Assembly: GCA_025869435.1 (NCBI GenBank)
Contig: JAOZVS010000058.1
Location: 18,780 to 82,779 of the forward strand
From: Zavarzinia sp.
Lineage (GTDB): Bacteria; Pseudomonadota; Alphaproteobacteria; Zavarziniales; Zavarziniaceae
Direction of reading: 5' to 3'
DNA length: 64,000 nucleotides
Positions within the stretch are counted from its first letter, which is position 1; every line of letters begins with the position of its first letter. Shown in pieces: positions 55,586-63,950 of this stretch. The position numbers and the translations under genes are program-made. The notes under the pieces were generated by a model, which was not told the DNA's origin, made no database searches, and was given only the letters and a program-made list of their open reading frames with translations.

Positions 55586-56913
55586 CGGACGAAAGCGTCC
55601 GGGCCGTCCGGCGGCGGGGCCAGATCCTTCGCCCGGTCGGGTTGCCCGCGACACCCTCGACACCAGCCCCGACGCGGACGGGCCTGCCCGTCGAGGAAGA
55701 GCACCGCGCGGCGCTGGTTCTCCTGTTCGCGCTCACCTTGCCGATGTTCGGCCAGACGTTCCATTACCTGATCGACGTCATGCCGGCCTATTACCTCTCC
55801 AAGGCCTGGCCGGCCCTGACGCTGGCGCTGGTGCCGATCGGCCTGTCGCGGGCCAAGCCGCCCCTGACCCTGCCGTTCCTCGTCATGCTGACCTATGTCC
55901 TTGGCGTGACCCCGCTGGTCTCGATGATGCAGCTCGGCAACGGCCTGTTCGACGCCATGGCGACGACGGCCAAATCCTGGCCGCTGACCTATTATTTCTC
56001 GCTGCTGGGTCTGCTCATCCTGGCGAAACCGAAGGCATCCCATGTCGAGCGCTCGCTGGTGATCCTGGGGGCGACGACCTTTGGCATGATGGTCTTCCTG
56101 TGGATCGTCATGCCGGCCTCGGCCTATCAGGGCAACAACGCCGACAGCAAGCTGTTCATGTTCGAGTTCGAGCGCGGCTATCGCATCTACATGCCCATGT
56201 TCTTCGGCAATCTCTTCGTCTTCTGGTGCGCCCGTCAGGCGGTTTCCCGGCCGGGACGATTGTGGCTGCTGGGCTTTGTCGCCGCCTGCGTCATCGCCGA
56301 AGTCCTGATCTACAAGCAGCGGACGGCGATCGCCGTCACCCTGCTGCTGGTCGGCTGGTCGCTGTCGACGGCGCTGCCCCGACGCCTGCACAGTCTCGTC
56401 ATCTTCGGGGGCGCCATGGCGGCGGCGGCGCTGGTCTTCGTGCTGGCGACCGGCATGATCGGCGAAGCGGCCAAGAGCAACCTGGGCGGCTCGCTGACCA
56501 TCCGGCAGAACTCGCTGGCTCTCGCCACCCAGTTCATGTTCGGCGACCCCATCCGTCTGCTCTTCGGCGTCGGCTCGATCACCCGCTTCAGCGCCGTGAC
56601 CATGGCCGACGTCTTCGGCGATTCCCAGTTCTTCCTGGCCGATCTCGGCTGGGTCGGGATCATGTTCGAATATGGCCTGCTGGGGGTCCTGCTGATCGCC
56701 GGTTGCCTGCTCGGCTGTCTCCATGTCGCCTGGCGCAACGCGGGTGATGGCGATCCGATGGCGCTGGCGCTCCGCGATCTCATCCTCTATGTCTCGATCG
56801 CCAGCATCATCTATTCGGTCATGTTCACACCCGGGGAATTCGCGACAGCGGCCGCCCTGTCCGTCTATCTTGCCGGGCGCCGCCAACAGCGGGCATCTCC
56901 GGCCCCTCCCTGA
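55582..56913 (+). CDS. Polysaccharide polymerase / O-antigen ligase-like membrane protein (Wzy-type)
   Basis: A 443-residue protein with about ten transmembrane helices. The large loop 'TIRQNSLALATQFMFGDPIRLLFGVGSI' and 'DLGWVGIMFEYGLLGVLLI' fit the O-antigen ligase/Wzy fold. It would polymerise repeat units in the periplasm. Start at GTG 55582 overlaps the stop of the glycosyltransferase (GTGA), so coupled translation is likely. Confidence 0.82.
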   Translation: MTDESVRAVRRRGQILRPVGLPATPSTPAPTRTGLPVEEEHRAALVLLFALTLPMFGQTFHYLIDVMPAYYLSKAWPALTLALVPIGLSRAKPPLTLPFLVMLTYVLGVTPLVSMMQLGNGLFDAMATTAKSWPLTYYFSLLGLLILAKPKASHVERSLVILGATTFGMMVFLWIVMPASAYQGNNADSKLFMFEFERGYRIYMPMFFGNLFVFWCARQAVSRPGRLWLLGFVAACVIAEVLIYKQRTAIAVTLLLVGWSLSTALPRRLHSLVIFGGAMAAAALVFVLATGMIGEAAKSNLGGSLTIRQNSLALATQFMFGDPIRLLFGVGSITRFSAVTMADVFGDSQFFLADLGWVGIMFEYGLLGVLLIAGCLLGCLHVAWRNAGDGDPMALALRDLILYVSIASIIYSVMFTPGEFATAAALSVYLAGRRQQRASPAPP

Positions 56914-56925
56914 CAGGTTCCCATC

Positions 56926-57801
56926 GTGCAGCGTCTGTTTCGCCGCGTCCGCAAACTCCTGTCCCATCCGGGGTTCCAGGCGGCCCCGCTCGCCACCCTG
57001 TGGCACGCCCTGACCTGGGTGTTCTGGGTCAGTCTGAAGCACGCCCCGGTCATTCGCCTTTCGGCCGGTGGCGGGCGGCTGCGCCTGCCCGCCGATTACC
57101 GTTACACCTCCATCTCCTGCTATCTGCTGCGGGACTGGGCCGAGACCGAACTTCATTATCTCGACCGCCTGGTCGGGCCGGGCGACGTGGTGTTCGACGT
57201 CGGCGCCAATATCGGCATCTACACCCTGCAGGCGGCCCCCCTCGTCGGATCCGGCGGGCTTGTCGTCGCGATCGAGCCCGGACAACTCTCGGCCGGGCGG
57301 CTGGCCGCCAATATCGCGCTCAACCCCGGGTTCAGTCAGGTCAGGCTCGTGCGCAAGGCGGCTTCGGACCATATCGGCCGGGCAGTTTTCTACCATGTCC
57401 CGCTCGGCGACGATCCCCAGACCTATTCGCTGCTGAACGACGGCAGTAACGCGGAGACGGAAGAGGTCGAACTGACGACCATCGATCAGTTGATGGCCGA
57501 ACTCGCCCCCGGCCGGCTGGATGTCCTGAAGATCGACGTCGAGGGGGCGGAAGCCCTCGTCATCGCCGGGGCGTCAGACACCATCGCCCGGCACCGGCCG
57601 ATCATCCTGTTCGAGGTGAACGCCGACCTGCAGAAGCAGCGCGGCGACGACACCGCCAGCGCTTTCCACGCCATCGCGGCCTTCGGCTATCAGTTCTTCA
57701 TCCGGCAGGCGGACGGAAGGCTGAGCCCCCGCGAAAGCGTGCCCGAGGAATGGGGCAATCTGACCGCCGTGCATCCCCAAGGCCGTCAGCCGCGCCGTTG
57801 A
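56926..57801 (+). CDS. FkbM family SAM-dependent methyltransferase
   Basis: A 291-residue methyltransferase. SAM motif 'DVVFDVGANIGIYTLQAAP', 'VIAEP'-type motif 'VVAIEPG' and the FkbM block 'LDVLKIDVEGAEALVIAGA'. Enzymes of this family O-methylate sugars in polysaccharide clusters. GTG start at 56926, 12 nt after the polymerase gene. A second FkbM gene lies at the other end of the cluster. Confidence 0.9.
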   Translation: MQRLFRRVRKLLSHPGFQAAPLATLWHALTWVFWVSLKHAPVIRLSAGGGRLRLPADYRYTSISCYLLRDWAETELHYLDRLVGPGDVVFDVGANIGIYTLQAAPLVGSGGLVVAIEPGQLSAGRLAANIALNPGFSQVRLVRKAASDHIGRAVFYHVPLGDDPQTYSLLNDGSNAETEEVELTTIDQLMAELAPGRLDVLKIDVEGAEALVIAGASDTIARHRPIILFEVNADLQKQRGDDTASAFHAIAAFGYQFFIRQADGRLSPRESVPEEWGNLTAVHPQGRQPRR

Positions 57802-57808
57802 GAGACGC

Positions 57809-58795
57809 TCAGGGCAACACGTCCCCGCAAGCGCCGAGGCCAAGGCCAAGGCAGATGGCCTGCAATTTCCGCCTCCCGTCCGGACTGCCGTCCGAGGTCC
57901 GCTGCAGGGCGGCATAGAGCATGGCGCCCGCCCCGGGATCGTCGACCGTCGCCAGGGTGGACAGCATCGCCTCGATGCGCGGCAGGCTCCAGTCGTCGCC
58001 CGGAATGCTGGAGACGACATTGATCCCGATCGTCAGCGGACCTTGCCAGTACTGGCGATAGGCCCTGAAGGCCTGAGCCGGATCGAACTGCGGCCCGGCC
58101 TCGTAACTCATGATCGAGAGCAGATCGACCGACGCCGCCTCGGGCGAACGCAGCAGGTCGAGCATCACGCCCGTATAGGGTGAAACCGGCCGGGCGGCGG
58201 CGAATTCCCCCTCGCCATAGGCACCAACGCTCCAGACCGGGATCGAGAGCATCAGGGGCCGGGGCAGCACCGCCCGCGTCCTGCGGACAAGATCGCGCCA
58301 GCTGGCGTCGCTGGCGCAGACCATGCGTCCCGCCTCGGCCGAGGGCCGGCAATCGGGTCGGGGCGGCTCGTAGTCGAGATCGATGCCATCGGCGCCCAGA
58401 TCGGCGACCAGACGGGCGGCGGCCACCGGGTCATAGGCGGGCCAGCCCTCCTTGTAACCATCGCCGCCGACGCCGAGCAGCACGCGGGTGCCCGGATTGC
58501 CGCGCTTCAGGAGGGCGATCGCCTCGCGCAGGATGGTGCCGCTGAATTGATACTCGAGGCCGGTCCCGCCGATGTCGAGTGCGCCGGGATAGACCAGGTC
58601 GGGCCGGGCGAAGGACAGCACGACGATATTGGCATAGGGCGGCATGAAGGCCAGGGTGGTGGCGATGCCCCCGGTCGCCGGTCGCTCCAGCCAGCTTTCA
58701 TGATAGACGACGAAGGGCCGCGCCTCCCCCGCCCGCGCGGGCGCGGCAAGGCCGAACAGGGCCGCGGCGAGACCCGCCGCCACCCGCAGCCACAT
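57809..58795 (-). CDS. Secreted GH18-type glycoside hydrolase in the polysaccharide cluster
   Basis: A 328-residue protein with a signal peptide ('LRVAAGLAAALFGLAAPARA'). The GH18 strand-4 motif DxxDxDxE appears as 'DGIDLDYE' at about residue 133, with 'RVLLGVGGDG' (SxGG-type strand 3) and 'IMSYEAG' further on. It is therefore a chitinase-superfamily enzyme that may trim or release the cluster's polymer, or hydrolyse N-acetylglucosamine-containing glycans. ATG 58795 overlaps the stop of the upstream glycosylphosphotransferase (TGATG). Confidence 0.82.
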   Translation of the reverse strand: MWLRVAAGLAAALFGLAAPARAGEARPFVVYHESWLERPATGGIATTLAFMPPYANIVVLSFARPDLVYPGALDIGGTGLEYQFSGTILREAIALLKRGNPGTRVLLGVGGDGYKEGWPAYDPVAAARLVADLGADGIDLDYEPPRPDCRPSAEAGRMVCASDASWRDLVRRTRAVLPRPLMLSIPVWSVGAYGEGEFAAARPVSPYTGVMLDLLRSPEAASVDLLSIMSYEAGPQFDPAQAFRAYRQYWQGPLTIGINVVSSIPGDDWSLPRIEAMLSTLATVDDPGAGAMLYAALQRTSDGSPDGRRKLQAICLGLGLGACGDVLP

Positions 58796-60207
58796 CAGAA
58801 CACGTCCCTGCCGAACAGGCCGACGATCACGGTCTTGGCCATGATCTTGATGTCCAGCCACAGCGACCAGTTCTCGATATAGGCGATGTCGAATTCGACC
58901 GCGCGACGGGCCTTTTCCACCGTGTGGATGCCGCCCCGAGCGCCATTGATCTGGGCCAGGCCGGTAACGCCCGGCTTCACCCGGCAGCGGAAGGCATATT
59001 GGCGCACCGCCTCGAGATAGGTGTTGTTGCCGACCAGCATGTTGGGAACATGGGGGCGCGGCCCCACCACCGACATGTCGCCCCGCAGGACATTGAAGAG
59101 CTGGGGCAGCTCGTCGATGCTGCTGCGGCGGAGAAAGGCGCCGACCCTGGTGATGCGCGGATTGTCCTTCGGCGTGCCGCGCGTGCCGTCGTCCAGGGGA
59201 TCGACGGTCATGGTGCGGAACTTGAAGACGTCGAAGGTCTGGTTGTTGAACCCCACCCGGCGCTGACGGAACAGGATGGGACCGGGCGAGGTCAGGCGAA
59301 TGGCGATCGCCGCCGCCAGCAGGATCGGCGCGGTCAGGGTCAGGCCGATGAGGGCCACCACCTTGTCCTCGGCCGCCTTCAGGACCCCTTGCGATCCCTT
59401 CAGCGGGCGATGCGCCATGCACAGGGAACGCATCCCGGCGATGGTGATGGTCGAGGCGAAGCTGGTCCGCAGGTCGCTGTTCTCGAGCGGGACGAGAAGA
59501 TCGGCGGCGAAGCCCTGCAGACGCTCCAGCATGCCGTCGATCCTTGTCATGGCGACCCAGGGCAGGGCCAGGATGACGACATCGACACTCGAGGCGCTGA
59601 CCGCCCGGCGCAGGTCCTCGACCTTGCCGAGAACCGGCACGTCCAGCACCTGTTCGGCCCGGCGGTCCGGCCCGCGATCATCATAGATGCCGACGATCTC
59701 ATACGTGTGGCGCTGGTCTTCCCGGCGCAGGCTCTCGATGATGTGTTCGGTCTTGTCGGTCACGCCGACGATGGCCACCCGGCGCTTCAGAAGGCCACTG
59801 TTGAAAGCCTTGGCCACCAGATATCGGGCGATGAAGCGGTTGATCGACAGGGCCACCACCGCCCAGCCCAGCCAGCGCAGCAATTCCCCGCCCAGCGCGA
59901 AGACCTCGGGCCGGTAGATGCCGACGATCGCGCCGGTCAGCGGCAGGGCGATCGCGGTCATCACCGCCGGACGCAGGATGGACGACAGCGGATTGCGGTA
60001 ACGCTCCACCCGGTAGCTGTTGGAGGCCTCCATCAGCTTGACGAAGAGGGTGAAGAACAGCACGCCGGCGACCGCATATTGCAGCAGGTTGAAATCGAGG
60101 CCCGGCCCCCGCCAGGTCACGCCGGTGGCGATGAAGGCGATGGCGATGGCAAACAGATCCCCCAGACGCACGAGGCGATTGATCAGTCCGTGTGTCCAGA
60201 AAATCAT
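58795..60207 (-). CDS. Undecaprenyl-phosphate sugar phosphotransferase (WcaJ/PssY-like)
   Basis: A 470-residue polyisoprenyl-phosphate hexose-1-phosphate transferase starting polymer synthesis on the lipid carrier. About four N-terminal transmembrane helices, a central CoA-binding-like Rossmann domain ('RVAIVGVTDKTEHIIESLRR') and the C-terminal sugar-transferase domain ('FRQRRVGFNNQTFDVFKFRTM', 'SSIDELPQLFNVLRGDMSVVGPRP'). ATG 60207 follows a 'ggag'; the ORF track starts 62 codons early. Confidence 0.93.
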   Translation of the reverse strand: MIFWTHGLINRLVRLGDLFAIAIAFIATGVTWRGPGLDFNLLQYAVAGVLFFTLFVKLMEASNSYRVERYRNPLSSILRPAVMTAIALPLTGAIVGIYRPEVFALGGELLRWLGWAVVALSINRFIARYLVAKAFNSGLLKRRVAIVGVTDKTEHIIESLRREDQRHTYEIVGIYDDRGPDRRAEQVLDVPVLGKVEDLRRAVSASSVDVVILALPWVAMTRIDGMLERLQGFAADLLVPLENSDLRTSFASTITIAGMRSLCMAHRPLKGSQGVLKAAEDKVVALIGLTLTAPILLAAAIAIRLTSPGPILFRQRRVGFNNQTFDVFKFRTMTVDPLDDGTRGTPKDNPRITRVGAFLRRSSIDELPQLFNVLRGDMSVVGPRPHVPNMLVGNNTYLEAVRQYAFRCRVKPGVTGLAQINGARGGIHTVEKARRAVEFDIAYIENWSLWLDIKIMAKTVIVGLFGRDVF

Positions 60208-60383
60208 GAAGGCTCCGGCGATTCCCGATACCCGAGCGGGTATATCCGGCCAGCATGGCGCCGCGGCGACAACAGTCAAGGCGCGTGGACACCCCGGGCA
60301 CGCAATGCGGGGCAAGACTGGCGCGGATCGCGAATATCGTGTCTTCTGACAGCATTGTCGCGACTTAACCGAAGGACAGAATT

Positions 60384-61205
60384 GTGCTGGCACATTTGAA
60401 GTCGCTGATCGAATCCCGCTTTCCCCGCCTGTTCGGCCTGCTGGCGGATATCCGCGACAGCCGCGCCCTGAAGGATGGCGAGCCGGAAATGCGGCTGTTG
60501 CCGCGCCTCGTCGCCCGCGGCGAGACGGTCTGCGACATCGGCGCCAATCGCGGTCTCTATACCTATTGGCTGCTGCGCCTCGGCACCCGGATCTTCGCTT
60601 TCGAGCCCAATCCCCGGCTGGTCCGGGTGATGCAGTTGCGCTTCGGCCGGGCCATCGCCGATGGCCGGCTGACGGTCGACGGCTGCGCCTTGTCGGACAC
60701 GGTCGGCGAGATCGTGCTGCATGTTCCCGTCGATGCCGCCGCCCTCGGCACGGTCGAGAGCACCGCCTTCGCCAAGCTGGGCGATGCCCCGATGGAAAGT
60801 TTCACCGTGCGGAAGCGCCGGCTGGACGACGTGCTGCGGGGAAAGATCGATTTCATGAAGATCGATGTCGAAGGTCACGAGATCGCGGTGATCGACGGTG
60901 GCCTTTCCATCATCGGGCGCGATCTGCCCACCCTGTTGATCGAGGCCGAGGAACGGCACCGGCCGGGCGCCGTCGCCTCCCTGCGCCAGCGGCTGGAGCC
61001 GCTGGGCTACACCGGCTATTTCCTGGACGGCACGGGCCTTCGCCCGATCGAGGCTTTCGATCCCGCCCTTCACCAGGATGTCGGCGCCCTGAACGAGGCC
61101 GGCACGCACCGGCTGGAAGGCCGGATCTACTATAATAATTTCATCTTCGTCGCCCGGGCGCAGGCCAGGGCGAAACTGACCGACCTCATCGTGGCCGACA
61201 GGTGA
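60384..61205 (+). CDS. FkbM family SAM-dependent methyltransferase (second copy)
   Basis: A 273-residue methyltransferase. 'TVCDIGANRGLYTYWLLRLG', 'IFAFEPNPRLV' and 'IDFMKIDVEGHEIAVIDGG' are the FkbM motifs. GTG 60384 follows 'gaaggacag'. It is divergent from the phosphotransferase gene, and shares only moderate similarity with the FkbM protein at 56926, so the two may methylate different positions. Confidence 0.9.
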   Translation: MLAHLKSLIESRFPRLFGLLADIRDSRALKDGEPEMRLLPRLVARGETVCDIGANRGLYTYWLLRLGTRIFAFEPNPRLVRVMQLRFGRAIADGRLTVDGCALSDTVGEIVLHVPVDAAALGTVESTAFAKLGDAPMESFTVRKRRLDDVLRGKIDFMKIDVEGHEIAVIDGGLSIIGRDLPTLLIEAEERHRPGAVASLRQRLEPLGYTGYFLDGTGLRPIEAFDPALHQDVGALNEAGTHRLEGRIYYNNFIFVARAQARAKLTDLIVADR

Positions 61206-61566
61206 CCACCGCCCCGGCGACGGAATTCTGTTTCGCCTGAAGATCGATCTGGCGCAGCTTGTGCCAGACCGGATCGCTCGGCCCCGGGCAGAAGTTCAGC
61301 AAGGCGCCGCCGGGCGATCCCCGCCAGTTGTCGGGAATATGGATGGTGACCTCGTAACCGAGCGCGGTCGGCTGCGGGTCCTCGTGCCACCACATGGGCG
61401 GCAGGGCCCGGCGCAGGTAGACGCGGATATTCTCGCGCACATCCGGCGGCAGTTCATTGTTGAAGCGCGGCCGCGCCTGACCATCCTCCGCCCGGTCGGC
61501 GACCGCCGGGCCGGCGGCCAGGGCCGGCAGGAACATGATCAGCAACAGGGCGGGCAGGCGAGGCAT
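61186..61566 (-). CDS. Small secreted protein of unknown function
   Basis: A 126-residue protein with a signal peptide ('LLLIMFLPALAAGPAVA'). The mature part has 'NELPPDVRENIRVYLRRALPPMWWHEDPQPTALGYEVTIHIPDNWRG' and two cysteines ('LNFCPG', 'VVTCRPR') that could form a disulfide. No family recognised. It overlaps the 3' end of the FkbM gene by 20 nt on the opposite strand. Confidence 0.7.
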   Translation of the reverse strand: MPRLPALLLIMFLPALAAGPAVADRAEDGQARPRFNNELPPDVRENIRVYLRRALPPMWWHEDPQPTALGYEVTIHIPDNWRGSPGGALLNFCPGPSDPVWHKLRQIDLQAKQNSVAGAVVTCRPR

Positions 61567-61674
61567 GGCGCCAATCTGTCACGACGGCCGGCCGGGCGCC
61601 AGTCGCCGTGGCGCTCGACGCCGGGCGATGCCCTGCCTAGGCTGGGGACAAGGACCGATCCGGCGGAGTAGCCC

Positions 61675-62115
61675 ATGCAGCGCGTGACCATCACCCTCGA
61701 TCTCGAACTGACGGCCGAACTCGACGCCTTCATGGCCGCCCGCAACTACGAGAACCGCTCGGAAGTGATTCGGGACCTGGTGCGGGCGGGCCTGCGCGAA
61801 GCCCATCTGGCCGAGGATGGCGAGCACCCTTGCGTCGCCGCCCTCGTCTATGTCTTCGACCACGAGAAGCGCGATCTGGCCGCCCGCCTGACCCATGCCC
61901 ATCACGATCATCACGACCTGTCGCTGGCGACGACCCATGTCCATCTCGACGATGCCCATTGCCTGGAGGTCGCCCTGCTGCGCGGCAAGGTGGGCGAGGT
62001 TCGCCATTTCGCCGATCATGTGATGGCCGAACGGGGCGTGCAGCACGGCCGCCTGGTGCTGGTCCCGACCGAGGAAGCGGCGGACAGGCCCCCCACCCCT
62101 CACCGCCACCTGTGA
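61675..62115 (+). CDS. nikR: Nickel-responsive regulator NikR
   Basis: A 146-residue regulator. An N-terminal ribbon-helix-helix ('RVTITLDLELTAELDAFMAARNYENRSEVIRDLVRAGL') is followed by the ACT-like domain with the nickel ligands H77, H88, H90 and C96 in 'HAHHDHHDLSLATTHVHLDDAHC', matching the H-HxH-C set of E. coli NikR. It represses nickel importers when nickel is sufficient. No nik transporter gene is near; the next gene encodes a membrane protein of unknown role. Confidence 0.95.
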   Translation: MQRVTITLDLELTAELDAFMAARNYENRSEVIRDLVRAGLREAHLAEDGEHPCVAALVYVFDHEKRDLAARLTHAHHDHHDLSLATTHVHLDDAHCLEVALLRGKVGEVRHFADHVMAERGVQHGRLVLVPTEEAADRPPTPHRHL

Positions 62116-62181
62116 CGCGCTTCATCGCGCCCGCGCCCGTCTTCGCGCCATAAGCGGCGGGTGTTTCCAGAGAAGCCGGAC

Positions 62182-63387
62182 ATGGACATCAGCACCATCG
62201 ATCTCGCGGGCCCTTTCTGGGCCGATATCCTGCTGCGCCTGATCGGCGCCTTCTACGTCTTCGCCGGGCTCGTCGCGCTGCGGGCGACGGTGTTCGGCAG
62301 CTTTCTCGACCGGGCGCTGGCGCAGATCTCCGGCAAGGCGGAGCCGGGCGCCGACCGCTTCCGCCGGCGCTGGCTGATCGGCGCCGCGATCCTGATCGCC
62401 CTCGGCGGTGCTTCGCTCATCCTGCTGTGGCGGGGGGCGCTGGCGCTGTTCATCGTGAATACGCTGGGCCAGGCGCTATATCTCGGCCTCGTCGCGCCCC
62501 ACTGGCTCGACCGCGACGATCCGCCGGAGCCGTCGGGCCGCCGCGCGACCTGGCGGGCCTTCGCCGTTTACGGCGCGGCGACGCTGGTGGTCGCCTCGGC
62601 GGCGGCGAATGGCCGCCTGCGCTCCCTTGGCGAGATTGATCCGGCGCTCATCGTCCTCGTCGTGCTCGGCCTTGCCGGCGCCCTCGGCTTCCAGCTTCGC
62701 CACCTCGTCCGCGCGCCGTCGCAGGACCTGTCGGCGGCGGCACCGGAGCCCCCGCCCCCGTATCTGATCCTCACCCCCGGGTGGGATGGCACCGGCCTCG
62801 TCGATGCCGCCGACGGCCGCCCCTGGGAATTCTGGTCCATGGGGGATCATGTCCCCGAGGCGCTTCAGGCGCGGCTGCGGGACTGGATCAAGCTGTTCAT
62901 GGCCCATGCCGACGAGGATGATCCCCGCCGCGCCGCCCTGCGCGACCCGTCCGCCCAGGACGAGATCACGGCGATGGGCGCCGAGCTGCTGGCACAGATC
63001 GCGCCCTGCCTGCCGGGCATCACCCTCGATTTCGCCCCCGTGGCCCGGCCCGGCCTGAACCGCTGGCCCGATGCCTCCAAGGTCAGGATCAACCCCCGCT
63101 GCCTGTCCTGGCCACTGCAGATCCCGGCCCTCGACCCCGACGAGGACGAACGGGACATCAACCCCGCCGACTTCGGCCTGTCCTACCGTCTCGCCGAAGA
63201 CCTCGTGGCCTGGAACATGAGCTTCGAGGAAGCGATCCCCGACCTCGAAGCCGGCGCGGAGCCGATCTGGTCGGACGAAGCCCGCGCCGCCTTCATCGCC
63301 GAAGGCAACGCCCTTACCACCCGCCTGCGCCGCGAACTCGACGCGACAGGGCGCGGCCATGTCGAGATCGAGACGGTGTTGAGTTGA
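62182..63387 (+). CDS. Membrane protein of unknown function
   Basis: A 401-residue protein. The first ~180 residues hold about five transmembrane helices ('LLRLIGAFYVFAGLVAL', 'LIGAAILIALGGASLILLW', 'ALFIVNTLGQALYLGLVAP', 'AVYGAATLVVASAAA', 'ALIVLVVLGLAGALGFQL'). The remaining ~220 are a soluble acidic domain with 'GTGLVDAADGRPWEFWSMGDHVPEALQARLRDWI'. I do not recognise the family. ATG 62182 is used, as GTG 62161 adds only seven residues. Confidence 0.8.
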   Translation: MDISTIDLAGPFWADILLRLIGAFYVFAGLVALRATVFGSFLDRALAQISGKAEPGADRFRRRWLIGAAILIALGGASLILLWRGALALFIVNTLGQALYLGLVAPHWLDRDDPPEPSGRRATWRAFAVYGAATLVVASAAANGRLRSLGEIDPALIVLVVLGLAGALGFQLRHLVRAPSQDLSAAAPEPPPPYLILTPGWDGTGLVDAADGRPWEFWSMGDHVPEALQARLRDWIKLFMAHADEDDPRRAALRDPSAQDEITAMGAELLAQIAPCLPGITLDFAPVARPGLNRWPDASKVRINPRCLSWPLQIPALDPDEDERDINPADFGLSYRLAEDLVAWNMSFEEAIPDLEAGAEPIWSDEARAAFIAEGNALTTRLRRELDATGRGHVEIETVLS

Positions 63388-63501
63388 GGGATCGATGGAA
63401 CCGGACCGGTACATGTTCTTATCTATCCGCTTTCGATCGATATGCCGTGACGTGCGAACGGGCGTTATTACATACTGCCTGAAGGCTCCAAGGACACCTC
63501 C

Positions 63502-63750
63502 ATGCGCACCCCCCGTCTCGGCAAGGTCGGCAACTCGACCGGCATCACGGTCCCCCGTTCGACCGGCATCACGGTCCCCCGTGAGGTGCTGGAGGAGGCG
63601 AATATGTCTCGCGGCGACGAGGTTACCCTGACGGTACGCGACGGCCGGATCGAGATCGCCAAGGCCCACGACGGTTACAACAAGGCGATGGAGGCCGGCC
63701 GGGCTTTCGCCGCCCGCTACCGCCGGACCATGGCGGTGCTGGCGAAGTGA
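63502..63750 (+). CDS. AbrB/MazE-type antitoxin with internal duplication
   Basis: An 82-residue SpoVT/AbrB-fold antitoxin. The swapped-hairpin DNA-binding core 'RLGKVGNSTGITVPREVLEEANMSRGDEVTLTV' is interrupted by an exact in-frame repeat of 24 bp, giving 'STGITVPRSTGITVPR'. Eight extra residues in the conserved loop probably disturb the fold or DNA binding. Preceded by a weak Shine-Dalgarno (aagga). Its stop overlaps the start of the doc-like gene by 4 nt. Confidence 0.82.
   Translation: MRTPRLGKVGNSTGITVPRSTGITVPREVLEEANMSRGDEVTLTVRDGRIEIAKAHDGYNKAMEAGRAFAARYRRTMAVLAK
63535..63582 (+). repeat. Exact 24-bp tandem duplication inside the AbrB antitoxin gene
   Basis: 'tcgaccggcatcacggtccc'-starting unit of 24 bp (63535-63558) is repeated perfectly at 63559-63582. 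The absence of mismatches suggests a recent slippage event. Confidence 0.95.
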
Positions 63751-63950
63751 AGGGGCCGGTTTTCCCGCCTGTGGAAGCCATCATTGATCTGCACAGCGAA
63801 TTGCTGGCCGAACATGGCGGAGCGTCTGGCCTTCGGGAACGGGGCGCCCTGGAGGCTTCCCTCGCCCGTCCCCACCAGATCATGGCCTATGCCGAGGGGA
63901 CCATTTCGGTATTTTCGACACCTCAGACACCCCATTCTGCAGGGGCTTAG
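63747..63950 (+). pseudogene. doc: Truncated Doc (death-on-curing) toxin
   Basis: The first 55 codons ('AIIDLHSELLAEHGGASGLRERGALEASLARPHQIMAYAEG') match the N-terminal half of Fic-fold Doc toxins, which phosphorylate EF-Tu. After 'TISVF' the sequence departs from the family and stops at 63950, so the catalytic HxFx(D/A)GNKR motif is lost. ATG overlaps the antitoxin stop. The toxin is almost certainly inactive, consistent with an adjacent insertion or deletion. Confidence 0.75.
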
